Shown piece by piece: positions 1-11,351 of a stretch of DNA of 64,000 nucleotides. Within the stretch, counting starts at the first letter, position 1. Each line of letters opens with the position of its first letter. The notes beneath the pieces are model-generated. The model was given only the letters and a program-made list of their open reading frames with translations. It ran no database searches and had not been told where the DNA came from. Both the position numbers and the translations under genes were made by a program. The DNA is from Anthoceros angustus (Eukaryota; Streptophyta; Anthocerotopsida; Anthocerotales; Anthocerotaceae): assembly GCA_010909165.1 (NCBI GenBank), contig VJWM01000025.1:806001-870000 (forward strand), read 5' to 3'.

Positions 1-970
1 ATTTGTTTAAGGTTTTTCCAATAATATAAAATCATATATGGATCTATGTACCCGAATATATCTTTGAAAGTTTAGGTCGCTCCAAAATCATTTCGTTTTT
101 AAACCTCACAAGTTTTATGGAAATATCTTAGGAGTTTCTCAAAGCTTCATATATGCATTCCGTGGCTACAAGAGCCCGCGCCGCTCATGCTTTAGAAAAG
201 ACACTCTGTTCAAGTTTTCGAATTGATCTTGCATCCAGTCGTTCTACATCATACGAACAACCTTTGCAATTGCCATGTATTTCTTTCTAGGTTGGGTTTA
301 ACCAATAGCCTCCTTGTCTTATATGTGGATTAATTCAAGATTTTATGCAGTTATGTGGAACGTAAAAGTTTGGTCACTTAGGATCTAGCGGGGAAGTGAT
401 AGGACGTAGGAATAGCTATGTTGATAAGGGTATTCTACAGGTAAGAAGCAGTGGTCACCAGTCGTCCAACCTAGCAGAATCACGATTCGAGTCGTCGTAG
501 GAAGTCGGTAGAAAGTTCTATAGGAAGTCGGCATGAGGACTCAGACTTAGAAACAAGAGAACCCAGTAGGATGTTTGACACTTAGTTTAGGAGAAGAAGG
601 GAGAAGGAGAGGGGGATGCGGAGGGGGGGGTGATGTTAGACTGATCAACGTACCAAGTCATGGTATGAATCGTTTATATAGGTAGGAAGTCCTTGGTCTT
701 TGGTAGGGAGTCATAATTAGGTAGGCTAGAAATTCTTGAACTTCGGGGGTCTAGTTAGATGCTCCTTGGTCCTTGGTCAAGAGAAAATATTGCTGTAAAA
801 AAGGGGAAAAGCATTTCGCTTGGCGCTGTCGCTTCACTTGAGACTTCTCTTCCCGACCTGATTCTGAATCCTCTAACTCAACTCGTGGCATCCATCTACC
901 AGACTAGATACACTCTAAACTAGATACCTAAGCTATGGTTAATCTTTCCTATAATCCTGACAGCAGTTTC
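1..970. other. No recognisable gene
   Basis: I see no coding region, RNA gene or clear repeat structure here. The sequence is AT-rich up to about 480, then contains purine-rich runs (580-640) and several variants of a 'ccttggt' phrase (680-780). By position it would lie inside the minus-strand LTR element implied by the primer site at 973-990, but no pol domains are readable. Confidence 0.5.
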
Positions 971-972
971 AT

Positions 973-990
973 TCCCCGGCAACGGCGCCA
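973..990 (-). other. Primer-binding site of tRNA-Asp type (LTR retroelement)
   Basis: Read on the minus strand this is an 18-base match to the 3' end of plant tRNA-Asp, the primer used by many Ty3/gypsy elements (Tat/Athila type). It is followed on the plus strand by AAA and then TG at 994, the expected inner edge of a minus-strand 5' LTR lying to the right. I could not find the outer LTR end or the partner LTR, so this is a relic. The primer assignment is from memory; the position and the TG are seen. Confidence 0.6.
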
Positions 991-1139
991 AAATGTGGAA
1001 TGGGGTTTCTGCGTCCCGGAGGCGCAAAGAGGCCACATTACCCTCTATGTCGTTATAGTCCTAGGATTCGATCCCAAGGGAATGGTTTTGTGTCAAGATG
1101 TTCCAATCTACGGGTCCTAGACCTACCACAACCGATCTT

Positions 1140-1255
1140 TACCCTACCAAAAACAGCCACCGTGGAGATCCAAACCACCGCAGTAGTTGATTCAACCACC
1201 GTGGTGGTTTAGCCACCGTGGTGGTTACTTCCCCACGGTGGTTGCTTGGCTCTGC
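1140..1255. repeat. Cluster of CCACCGTGGTGG-like motifs, partly copied from 2664-2712
   Basis: Several copies of ccaccgtggtgg or close variants lie in about 110 bp. The last ~45 bp (from about 1206) reappear nearly base for base at 2664-2712, differing by one C in a run and a short deletion. The same motif recurs at about 5294 and 5505. This looks like a short displaced duplication inside repeat DNA. Confidence 0.6.
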
Positions 1256-2289
1256 TGTTGTCACCGGCTCCGGGCGAGGTCTCTGAGAGTTATGGCTTTA
1301 CACACACACACACACCTAGACTCACACCTGGTCTAATTCTCTCACAGGGAAGTCCGTCCTCAGAACTTCCGGAAATTAGGCACCACGACCCCGAATACCG
1401 CGAAATCTCACTCTGGCGCCGACCCTCACTGACCTCGCCACTCGCTTCGCCCTTTTCTATCACCCGCGTTTTCTCAAATCGCACACGCATTTTCCCCGCC
1501 CTTCCCTACAGCGGCACGCTCACCCTCTTCTGCCAAGAACCTTTCCCCACACATGGATACCCCCTCTCTTCCCTTTCTCAGGCCACACAGACCTCACCCC
1601 GGGCCACACAGACCCCACTCCCTCATAGAATTAAACACGTTCTGATGGACAACTCCCTAGGAGGGGGACAGAGGAGGCACGGTTAGTACTTGGGCGATTC
1701 ACCCGCCGGCGTTCTCACCTCGACTTTCCGCAGCAACCTTTGCCCGTTCGGTAGCCGGGCGCCCCTCACCAATTCTTGTCCCAGCGTGGAGCTTGGCCAC
1801 TCGCTCTCGACCATCCAGGATCTTCCGGCCTTCTTGTGGCGAAAGCGATGTGCCGAACGTTGGTTTGATCGACGTCTCAATCAACCCCGCGAGGATTCGA
1901 TACGGAAGTTCACACGAAATCGTCTGAGAGACACTCAAAGGGTCTCTTATACATCTATGGTTGACTCACTTCTCTCCAGTGTCTAAAAATTGTAGCTCTA
2001 CCACGAGCACCCCTACCAATCCGAGCAACTCTGACTCTGCGAGCTCTCGAACACCTATCCCCTAACCCCAAAAACCCCGGACCTATGATGTCGCGGCTCG
2101 CCTAAAATCAAGCTGCGCCTCATGATTCTTTGCCTAGCCTCTGACCCATAGGGGTCCCTCTCGCTCGCCTCGATCCGGCGATTTTCCCCAAAACCTCCAC
2201 CTCACTCTCGCACTGCGGTTCCTCGTGCCTTCCATGCGCGCCTGTGGCCTCTACATCCGTTGTCCGCTCCTCCTCACGGCAGCCATACC

Positions 2290-3400
2290 ATGTGCTCCTC
2301 CCTCCATGCTCGGCCTCGCCTCGCTCATCTCCTCCGGCACCACTTGCGGGGTAGGCGCTCCTATTCGAAGGAACAAGCAGTAGCGCCTGTGGCGGTCAAG
2401 ATGTCGACCGGTGGTTTACGCCCCTCTGTCCCAACAACCACATACACGTTTAGAGTGAGCACCGCTCACCATGCGGCGAAGCAGGACATGAGCATCCTCA
2501 TCCGCCTCCGCCACCTTGTTCTCGCCTTCGAGGTCCTTACCCTCTCCTCCCGTGGACAATCCTGGGCCGGCTGCTGCTGGGTTTCCAGGGGATCTGCCTC
2601 CCCATCTGCGGTACTCCTGTCGGTGGCTTCCCCCACCTCGGTTCCTCCTTCCGCGACGGTGGCCGGTTTAGCCACCGTGGTGGTTACTTCCCCCACGGTG
2701 GTTGCTTCGGCTCCTGCGCTGGCTGTTGCTCGGCCTTTCTTCGGTTTGGCCGCCTCTCTCTTGACTCTGGCCCTAGCTTCGTCTCTCTCTCGCTTGTATC
2801 TCATGACTTCTTGAATTTCTCAGGCGCCATTGTTTCCACTGCTCACTGGACTCATGAGACCTCATCTTGAAGCTCCTCAATTGTAGCATCGCCCCTTGAC
2901 TGATTCACTAAGGCCTCTGTTGGGTGGACATGGCCCTTGCACTCATGCCTTGCATAGGGCCGCCTCGCATTCCGTCTGCGCTCCTCGCCACCTTGTTCTC
3001 GCCTTCGGGCTCTCCAACTTTCCTTGAGCAACTTCTCCTGTCCCTGCACACTCGGCCGGTGAGAGCCATGGTCGCTGGTCGAGGAGATCGCTGCGTCGAG
3101 CCATGGCGAAGTCGGGCTGATTCCAATTAATGCCGTGCCCATTCCCCTCCACAACAATTCTCGCACGCGAGCGGTGTCACCTATCTCCACTTCAGCCGGA
3201 CGGGTCAGTGAAATGTCGCCAAAAATGTCCCGGAGCTCCGTCGCGGACTTGGCTGCCGAAACTAACCCCTCTTCTTCTAGGGGTTGGTTTGCCACTGCTT
3301 CCTCCTCCGCTCCAATCTCTCCTAGCGGCAGCGACTCCTCCCCTGCACCTGAGAGGGGGACAACTTGTCGTTTCCCTTTTATTTTCTCCTCCTTCACCCG
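2290..3400 (-). pseudogene. Degenerate charged, low-complexity ORF region, possibly retroelement gag
   Basis: Two minus-strand open stretches (2852-3397 and 2466-2804) encode Arg/Glu/Ala-rich sequence without a known fold: acidic stretches near the start, then Arg-rich blocks (REQGGEERRRNARR). Base composition is GC-rich, unlike the AT-rich flanks, and the region lies inside the presumed gypsy-type relic. A nucleic-acid-binding gag-like protein is possible but unproven. I recognise no protease, RT or integrase next to it. Confidence 0.3.
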
Positions 3401-3496
3401 CGTTCCTGCTGCCGATTTCGACCTGGTGACCCTAGGTGTAGCTGTGGGTTCCTCTTCTTCTCATGTCCTTCCCTTCTTGACCCGTTCGGTCGCCCT

Positions 3497-5280
3497 CGCT
3501 TCTTGCCCTTGAAACCTCCCACCTTCATCCAGATCTTCTAGGGAGGCGCATTCCCAAGCTGGAATCCTTCCGAATCCTCCTTACACTCCTCCTCCTCTAC
3601 CTTGGGTTCACGGCCGGTTTCCGGCTATGAAGGCGGAACCGACTTCAACTCCGTTAGACACGAATGCGAATACATGAATTAGAAAAGGTGAAATCAAGGA
3701 GGGCCGAGGGAAGGGAAACAATTCGCCTTCTCCTCACAGGCTCTTTCAAAGATCATCCTCCCCAATCGATTTGTGTACCTTAACCACCTCATGAAGAAAG
3801 ACCGAGTAGTGCGCCATATGATCCAACTTAGGTTGCGAAACACAAAATCCACTTGGCCAATCCCACCGGTGCAGACACGAGTTGGCGAGTCACCCATCCA
3901 TTGTTCACCCTCACTTCTCCAGCTTCATGGCGCGGCTGACTCGGGGTCTTCTTTCTGGGGTCAATTACCAAGCTTCCATCCTCGATGCTTCTCGCCCATG
4001 CTGCTCGAAAGAGCCCCAAATCCAGTTTTGCGGCCTCTTCCTCGCGCCTCTTGCGACACGGTTCTCAATTGCAGGCGCACTCTTGCACCAATCTTTGGTG
4101 TCGTAACACCATTTCTTCTCCATAAATTCGACCGGCTCACGCACGGTGCCGGCTCTCACCTTCCATGGTCCATGTTGGGCCCTTTGCGTGAGTGAGATTT
4201 CGGCGCTCGGGCGCCATCTCCCTTTCTCCTTGTTTCCCAAAAAAAACTCGACCCACTGCGAGTCGAGAAAAGGAACACCACCCTTGCGCTTCTTCCACTC
4301 CCCTTGTTGGCGCTCTTGCCTCGGCGCCTCTTTTCCTCCTTCACTGCCGCCTGGTTTCCTTCCTCCGCCGCCCGTTCGGCGTCCCCTCCGCTTCTTGCCC
4401 TTGAAACCTCCCACCTTCATCCGAATCTTCTAGGGAGGCGCATTCCCAAGCTGGAATCCTTCCGGAATCCTCCTTACACTCCTCCTCCTCTACCTTGAGT
4501 TCCACGGTTTCCGGCTATGAAGGCGGAACCGACTTCAACTCGTTAGACACGAATGCGCGAATACATGAATTAGAAAAGGTGAAATCAAGGAGGGCGAGGG
4601 AAGGGAAACAATTCGCCTCTCCTCACAGGCTCTTTCAAAGATCATCCTCCCCAATCGATTTGTGTACCTTAACCACCTCATGAAGAAAGACCGAGTAGTG
4701 CGCCATATGATCCAACTTAGGTTGCGAAACACAAAATCCACTTGGCCAATCCCACCGGTGCAGAACACGAGTTGGCGAGTCACCCATCCATTGTTCACCC
4801 TCACTTCTCCAGGCTTCATGGCGCGGCTGACTCGGGGTCTTCTTTCTCTGGGGGTCAATTACCAAGCTCCCATCCTCTGATGCTTCTCGCCCATACACTG
4901 CTCGAAAGAGCCCCAAATCCAGTTTTGCGGCCTCTTCCTCGCGTCGCCCTCTTGCGACCTGGTTCTCAATTGCCGGGCGCACTCTTGCACCAATGCTGGG
5001 CTGTCGTAACACCATTTCTTCTCCATAAATTCCAGACCCGGCTCACACGGCGCTCTCACCTTCCGATGGTCCATGTTGGGCCCTTTGCGTGAGTGAGATT
5101 TCGGCTGACTCGGGCGCCATCTCCCTTTCTCCTTGTTTCCCAAAGAAACTCGACCCACTGCGGGCGCGTCGAGAAAAGGAACACCACCCTTGCGCTTCCC
5201 CGCTCTTGCGCCTCTTTTCCTTCTTCGCCACTGGTTTCCTTCCTCCTCCGCCACTAGGGTTGTAAACTCCCACAGTGCAT
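3497..5280. repeat. Tandem duplication, two copies of about 890 bp
   Basis: Copy 1 (about 3497-4388) and copy 2 (about 4389-5280) are the same sequence in direct orientation. Both begin cttcttgcccttgaaacctc, contain ggcgcattcccaagctggaa, and run through the same order of landmarks. They differ mostly by deletions of 1-6 nt, with few substitutions. On the minus strand both copies encode fragments with the phrase WVTRQLV and a Trp/Arg-rich stretch in shifting frames. I do not recognise the protein. Confidence 0.75.
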
Positions 5281-5512
5281 GCGTCCGTTCTTGACCACCG
5301 TGGTGGAACCAACGACTTGGTATTGAAAGCAGACTCGGCCCGAGCGTTGCATCGCGCCCCTCCGCTTCTTCCTCCTCGCTCCATCCACGGCAAATTCGCG
5401 ACCTCGCGGTCTTTGGGTGTGTCCTTCTCGATTGCGCTCCATTTGCGGCCCGCTCGCCACTAGGGTTGTAAACTCCCACAGTGCATGCGTCCGTTCTTGA
5501 CCGTGGTGGGCG
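5251..5512. repeat. Direct repeat of ~45 bp flanking a 200 bp GC-rich spacer
   Basis: The phrase beginning ccactagggttgtaaactcc and ending cgtccgttcttgacc occurs at about 5251-5297 and again at about 5457-5503. After the first copy comes ggaaccaacgacttggtatt (about 5303), which also occurs inside the transposase-like gene at about 6087. This is another short displaced copy of neighbouring sequence. Confidence 0.6.
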
Positions 5513-5710
5513 GCCACCTCCCACTTGACTACTGTGTGGCATGTGTTCTAGCATATATAGACACCTTATATTCCAACAATCACCAAAACCCAAGGACTCT
5601 ATTTCCGACCTACCTGTCCGGGGTCCAAACCTAAGGTCCGAAAAAAAGAAAATTATTATTACCAAGGGCCAAGGACCATTCCCGTATAAAAGGCCTTACC
5701 CAGACGATTC

Positions 5711-7262
5711 TCAAAGCACTTTGCTATACAAACACACCCAAAACAAAAAAAATCGTTCATCCCGACACTTCAGAGAGGGGTTAGTGTACATGTGGTCTTC
5801 CACAAACACCAGGACAAAAATCGAAACCTGGTCATTATGCCAATGCATAGATTGAATTTCGTTTTGAACACCAAACGCATAGTTCTGACTGAAGCCCATG
5901 ACAGAGACGACAACATCAGTCGGGAACCACTCCAAGCACTGCCGAAATTGCAACCCTTGCCATTGCTGTACAAAATCGTGCAGGATGAACTCTTTCAATT
6001 TTTCTTTCGAATGCAGCACGAAATCAGCAGGATGAGTCTCCATGAAAACAAGCTTGATCCGCTTCTTCTCATGCCCATCATGGTCGGAACCAACGACTTG
6101 GTATTGAAAACGGCACCACCTCAGGACGGTATGAGGAAGCTTGTCATTTGATGTCTCGGCGGGACAGAAGCGAATTTGCCCCAGCCCACAGCGGCCACAA
6201 GTGCCTTGCAAACATGCGAGGTTGTGCCATCTAGCATTTGCCTCCTTCTCACACAAAGCATTTTTGCACATCATCCTTACAGATGCAACACATGTGTTGC
6301 CTGCACTACACTGTTGAACAAGCTCATCACCTTCTTGGGGAGCACATATCTCACACGCACAGTGACATTGTCCTATGGGATGCACACTTGAAAGACAACT
6401 GCGCATAGCATTGAAAGCGTCCTTGAGGAAGGCCATTTCCACATGATAACGGCAACAGCACAAGTTACGTTCCTGCAGGCTCTTCACAAAATACGGCTTC
6501 AATTTCTCAAAAGTTCGCTGCCCAATAGAAACGTCAGGGTGCTCTTCGCAGATTCGCAGGTAGTCTTTACATAGAGCTCCTTCAAATCGGTATCACCGAG
6601 AGGATGGCCAATATCAAAACATTCAACACACTTCCAATGACGGACACGAGGTCACTAAGTGATGCTAACTAAAATGGAACAACTCCATAACATCGCCAAA
6701 CCGTATATAGGTGATCACCATTCCATCATCCACAACACCAACACATCCACCACCTCACTAAGTGCTACAAACAGAGCAGCACCTACTCCATGACATCACC
6801 AATTCGTTCACCTAATAATTACCATGCCATCATCCACATCACCAACACAGTGGATGATTTGCGGGTCAAAAGTGTTTGGTCTGGTATATGTAGGTGCTTG
6901 GTGCCCTTTGTATTGGAGGAAGGTCGAGAGACGAGCTCCCAGAATTGCACAATGCTATTTTTCACATCATCCAGAATCATATCAGACCTAAGCTTCCTTA
7001 TGGACCCGCACCACATACCTTGGCCCCGATAATCCTTCTCACCCCGCAATTTCACCGCAGATCGGATCTGCTTGCGACTCACACCAATGTGCTTGGCCAG
7101 TGTCGCAATCAGATGGTCATCTAGACCCGGCGACAAAATGATATTCCAGAGCGTATTTCTGGCTCGCAAATGATCACCGACCTGAACATCCTTCAAATTC
7201 TTACATGTTGTGCTCATCTTCCTCATCAGGACAGTAAACAACTCTTCATCTTTCGCAGTCAA
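5711..7262 (-). pseudogene. Broken transposase-like gene of an uncharacterised mobile family
   Basis: Two minus-strand coding blocks, 7262-6819 (N-terminal part) and 6502-5711 (263 aa open frame), appear to be one damaged gene. The second block has a Cys-rich segment (several CxxC pairs, with ARWHNLACLQGTCGRCGLGQ), then a segment with GFSQNY, NEIQSMHWHNDQ and a Val-rich strand. That last order of motifs (a D/GF-ENY box, NEIQS-HW, then a strand) resembles a widespread family of uncharacterised, probably transposase-derived proteins I remember from cnidarian, fish and early land-plant genomes. This match is from memory. The upstream end abuts the Copia integrase relic at about 7265-7280, so one element disrupted the other. 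No terminal inverted repeats found. Confidence 0.45.
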
Positions 7263-7274
7263 GCGTTCAACATA

Positions 7275-7800
7275 TGGATTTTGTGGTTAATGGTAAGGGA
7301 CAGTTAATTGAGGTACAATGCTCTTATGTTTGCAGAAATTAGTGAACTCTGCACTTAGGTATTCCTTGGCGTTATCACTACGCAGCCGTTTGAGAACATG
7401 TCATGTCTGTGCTTCAACCATAGCTATGTATTCAACAAACTTTGAAAAGGTCTGTTGGCGACTGTGAAGGAAATATAGCTGACAGTAGTGACTCCATTTA
7501 TCTAAGGAGAGAAAGTAAATTGCTTCGCCAAAAGAATGAGTGAATATATGTCCACATTTGTCCGAATGGACTACTTCCAACAGCTGAGTGGCCTTAGTTG
7601 GTGATGGATCATTGTAGGGCTTCTGATAAAGCTGACCAAATTGGCAGCTCTCACAGAAGAAAATTTCATCAGCTCTAAAGGTGAGACCATCCTTGTACAG
7701 GTCTGGATGTCTTAGAACGTGCTGTAAATATCCATGGTTGGGGTGACATAGCCTACTATGCCATAAGAGAGTGGAATTAACTCCTGGTTTTGCATATGAG
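7275..7800 (-). pseudogene. Copia element A: degenerate integrase fragment
   Basis: The minus strand encodes, with interruptions, a Copia integrase core: around 7290-7400 reads LKRLRSDNAKEYLSAEFTNF followed by QLTVPYH, matching the conserved second catalytic Asp block (LRSDNGGEF in intact elements) and the stretch before the catalytic Glu. The frame then runs into unrelated transposase-like sequence near 7270, so the Glu block and everything downstream (RT, RNase H) are missing. Upstream blocks (7450-7800) correspond to the zinc-binding and first-Asp part in shifted frames. Confidence 0.7.
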
Positions 7801-7808
7801 ACATATGC

Positions 7809-8198
7809 TTACTTCTGATCAATCTGGTTGTTATCTGCAGTGATCTCCAGATTGTACAGGTCATGATAGGGAACACCAGTTGCAAGGATAAGTGAAGCCT
7901 CAGTAGCGGGAGTGATAATACAAGATGTAGGCATCAAGGTAATTTGCAACCCATGTTCTGATGTCAACTTGTGAACTGAAAGCAGATTTTTAGTCATCTT
8001 TGGAACATGTAGGACACCGTGTAGAGTAATATGGTGCCCATGGTTAAGTGTTAACCTTACATCTCCAGTCTTATTGATGGCAAGTCTACTTTTGTCCCCT
8101 AACAGGAAAAACTGACTTGGTTTGGTTGTGACATAGGTAATAAACATGTCACGAGATTGACAGATGTGATTTGTTGCTCCGGAGTCCAGGAACCACAT
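7809..8198 (-). pseudogene. Copia element A: aspartic protease domain
   Basis: This 129-codon open stretch begins WFLDSGATNHIC, the active-site signature of Copia-type retroviral-like aspartic proteases, which cleave the gag-pol polyprotein. It ends with the usual HVPKMTKNLLSVHKLTSEHG strand that joins the protease to the pre-integrase region. It lies between the gag/zinc-knuckle part (higher coordinates) and the integrase part (lower coordinates), the normal Copia order read on the minus strand. The domain itself is intact, but the element around it is not. Confidence 0.85.
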
Positions 8199-8289
8199 GT
8201 GCTTTTCCGCTCTGGTAAGTGAGAGGCAAATTGCTAAGATAGATGGTGCTTTACTGTTGCTGTTCTGAGCGCAACATTAGTTTCTGCCT

Positions 8290-9212
8290 GCAACATTAGT
8301 TTCTGCAGCAGGACGCCTGGGCTCTCCTGCCTGTTTCTTCCTGCATTCATTTTCATAATGTCCTGGAATGTGGCACCAATTATATGGTCCCTTGACCCGC
8401 CGTTGTGTGGATGAATTTCTAGGTCAAGGATATGGACGACGTGGACCTGGATATGGCCTATATCCACCACGGCCTCTGCCTCTCCCTTGGAAGGTGTATA
8501 ACACATGTTGCTATGGATGAGAAGGAGAACGCCCTAAACTCATCCTGCTGGATTCTTCCTCCAGCAAAGCGCCTATAATTTCATATAAGGTAAATGCCGA
8601 GGCACCGCTTGATGAGGCGGCATTTCCTGAGTGTCTCTGAATAGATGCTTGGGAGCTCACAAAAGTTCTATAACTGGGAGGCAAAGAGGTTAGTAAAAGT
8701 GTTACTGCTGCCGATTCTGTGATATCTGCTCCTGCAGAGGATAACTTTGCACGCAGTGTGCGAAATCTGTTAATGTGATGTTCCACTGTATCAGATTCCT
8801 TCATCCAGAGATTGTAGAAGATACGAGTGGCATTAATTAGGGACATTTGGTCCTTGGCAGTAAACATATCCTTAAAAACTTTCCATACTTCTGCAGCTGT
8901 CACTTGTCCTTGTATATGATGTATTATGTTTTTATCAAGAGCTAACAGTACGATACTTCTAGCTCATTTATCTTTCTTGTTCCAAGCAACGATAACATTT
9001 GCTGTCATGGAACCTACTACAGGTGCAGGTGTTGGTATATTGGGCTTAGCTAGGGCACCCATTACGATGTCCATGAGGTCATGTTCCTCAAAAATAGCTT
9101 CCATTCACATATGCCAAATAGCATAATCAGTTCCATTAAACCTATCTCTATCTTTGATTTCTATTTTGGTAATGTTGATTTGTATTATAATAAAGGGATT
9201 GGGAGTATCCAT
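8290..9212 (-). pseudogene. Copia element A: gag (UBN2-type) with degenerate zinc knuckle
   Basis: Gag starts at an ATG at 9210-9212 (MDTPNPF). It continues through the typical FNGTDYAIW and W-KKD-A blocks to the open stretch 8903-8511, which has TAAEVWKVF, WMKESDTVEHHINRFRTL and LTSLPPSY, all hallmarks of Copia gag (UBN2/Retrotran_gag_2). Two in-frame stops occur before 8903 (after IWHM and after KKDK). At about 8340-8390 a zinc-knuckle remnant reads NWCHIPGHYENECRKKQ, with the first Cys replaced, so RNA binding would be compromised. Confidence 0.85.
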
Positions 9213-9311
9213 GTTGAGATACTTGTCTAACCCTTTTCATGGTGTTCCTGTTTTAAGAAGTGTTTCAGGTTTGCTATGTGCTATGACCTGATAACTACTT
9301 TAGTACTATCC

Positions 9312-9880
9312 CTACAGGATAGAAATGTCTGGATCAAACAGGTTAGCAATACTAGTGAGCACCATATTGGTGGGTTCTGGTAATTGCAGGTGTTTGACAG
9401 TATCTAAACCCTTTGGTTCAAGAATAGGCTAGTAGGGTTTACAAGTCTGAATATATGAGACTACTAGATCACGGCATGAATAGACAGGTGCGTCTTTCTT
9501 GGATTCCGAGGATGAATATAGTAGAATGCTGTGAATTTCTCTATCAAGCAATTGGATTTTTTTCTCTAGCTGACCTATATGTTTTTGTAGTAGAATGTTT
9601 TCAACCTTTGCTTCACGTTGCAGTTCGCAGGCCTGTTCACCTAAGACTTGAATCTTGTAGTTGATGGGTACAAGAAGATTCTGGATAGGCTTACAGTAGG
9701 TCAGAAAGTATTCTGCCTATTTCTACACCAATTATTTTGGTTATTGGATGCTTGTGCAGGATGATAGGAGGTGTTGTAAGAAAGATTTCTACAGCATCTT
9801 GGAACACAATTTGATGTCTGAGGTAAAGAACATCTACAGACTTGTGTTTTATGAGCCCTTGTCATTTCCTTAGCCAGATC
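9312..9880 (-). pseudogene. Copia element A: extra 5' ORF (ORF0) with predicted coiled coil, frameshifted
   Basis: Between the primer site (10204) and gag (9212) the minus strand has a coding-like stretch in two frames ending at TAG 9312-9314, 100 bp before the gag ATG. Its middle encodes a Leu/Lys/Glu-rich stretch that should form a coiled coil (ILLQKHIGQLEKKIQLLD). Upstream, in another frame, are hydrophobic segments (FLTTPPIILHKHPITKII). At least one frameshift and one internal stop are present. I know no named domain. Elements B and C have an open frame in the same place. Confidence 0.5.
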
Positions 9881-10203
9881 AGTTGGTTAGCACAAGCATC
9901 AACAAGTGTGAAGAAGCACGATGCTGGTTTTGAAGCATAATTACTGATTTTTGTGTCTCTTCCTGTGTGCACGCACAAGAAGGAGCACAAGTAACCAGCA
10001 GAGAGCCCCTCTTCATCTATGATAGGCCTGCTAGATAAGAAAATCGAAATTGCCTAAGATTTCCTTAGACATTGTTAGTCTCATGCTTGTTTGCAGGTGG
10101 TGAGCTGCAATTGGGCCTCGTTGTTCATCCATTGCGCATGGATGGAAAACAGGGTCCAATCGTTAGTTTCGCCATGTGTATACAAGCATTTGACAGAATT
10201 ATG

Positions 10204-10215
10204 GCTCTGATACCA
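10204..10215 (-). other. Copia element A: tRNA-iMet primer-binding site and start of 5' LTR
   Basis: On the minus strand the 12 bases read TGGTATCAGAGC, the primer site complementary to initiator tRNA-Met that most plant Copia elements use. On the plus strand the LTR should begin with TG at 10224 after an 8-base gap and extend to the right. I could not place its outer end. The leader from here to gag is about 1 kb. Confidence 0.75.
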
Positions 10216-10414
10216 TAAAAAATTGTGGCACACGCTTGTGTCACGAGAGATTGCACACAAAAGAGTGAAGTGAACGATCTCGAAGGGAACAAGAGAAAAA
10301 GCCACGAAAGGTTGTAACTGTTTGATGAACTAGAAAGCTAAACTACGAAACCCTAACTTCGTGTCGTTTCACAATAACAATTCGCATGGAACTTGAAACT
10401 AAGTTAGGGCTGCA

Positions 10415-10886
10415 TCATAATAACCTATTATTTAATACTGTAGATGAATCCCCCTTCTCCATCTGTCGGCCCATCTTTCCCTTCCTCTCCTTCTCTAGTG
10501 CCTGTTCAACTTCCTCCTGTCTCTTCTTGACATACTCCAGATCCCTCTTCATCTGTCGTTCAAAGGCTTTCTCAGATTCTTCATCGGATGATGAGTCTCC
10601 TTGGGAATCACTCTCCTCGCTCTCAAAAGATGAGGAAGAAGTCATGGAGGTGGAAGAAGAAGAAGAGGAGGAACTAGATCTCCTGGACCCCTTCCGCATT
10701 TTGTGATATCTCCTCTTTTTCCTCCTCTTCGCTTTCCTGAACCGTCATCTCCTTGTGTTTTTCCTTCCCGGGCAAATCTTCTTCTTCTTGCACTAATACC
10801 TCTATACTTTTCTCTAACAACTCCCTTTCGTCACCAGCAACTGCCACTGAAAATTGTGGTTCAAGTAGTGGTGGTTCTGTAACCAT
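10415..10886 (-). CDS. Acidic/Ser-rich ORF fragments of unknown origin
   Basis: Two overlapping minus-strand open frames occur. 10886-10674 encodes a Glu-rich peptide. 10699-10415 encodes a run of about ten Ser (SSSSSSSSS), acidic SDEESE blocks and a Lys/Arg/Glu stretch with coiled-coil character (RQMKRDLEYVKKRQEEVEQA). They could be exons of one disordered protein or the tail of a repeat-element gag. Composition alone does not identify it, and the plus strand is also open here because of the repetitive codons. Confidence 0.25.
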
Positions 10887-11351
10887 TTGTCTGGGCTCCT
10901 ATCGCATGGAGTTACATTAGAAGAAAGAGGCTTTGTCTTCGGAAGATGCTTTGTCAAACATCCAAAGAAAGATGCTTTGGTTGACAGTAAGCCATATTAG
11001 ATCAAGAGGTATTGGGTCGATCATCTTGACTTTTGTAAGTGACTGATAAGGTTAGAAACTTGGTGATGTCGAGGTTGGATAGGGGTTGGGACTCCCAAAG
11101 AGAATGCATTAAACTATATAAGTTGAATCATAAAGCCCTAACACAATATTTCTAACTTCTTGTCGAAAGAAATATTTTTTAAGTAACTAAAACCCTTCTT
11201 GTTCAAATATCGGCTACATTAGTATAAGTGCATATGGGTAACTTAGCAATTATGTGTTCAAAAAGTTTCTTATTAAAATAATAAAAAATCAATTTTATCA
11301 TACATCAATATCATGGCAGTAGTCATGACAATTTTCATCTATAACATTTCT

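Noticed and set aside
2260-4500. Several long plus-strand frames in GC-rich DNA
   Set aside because: Both strands are open by composition; the Pro/Ser-rich products have no domain and the minus strand fits better.
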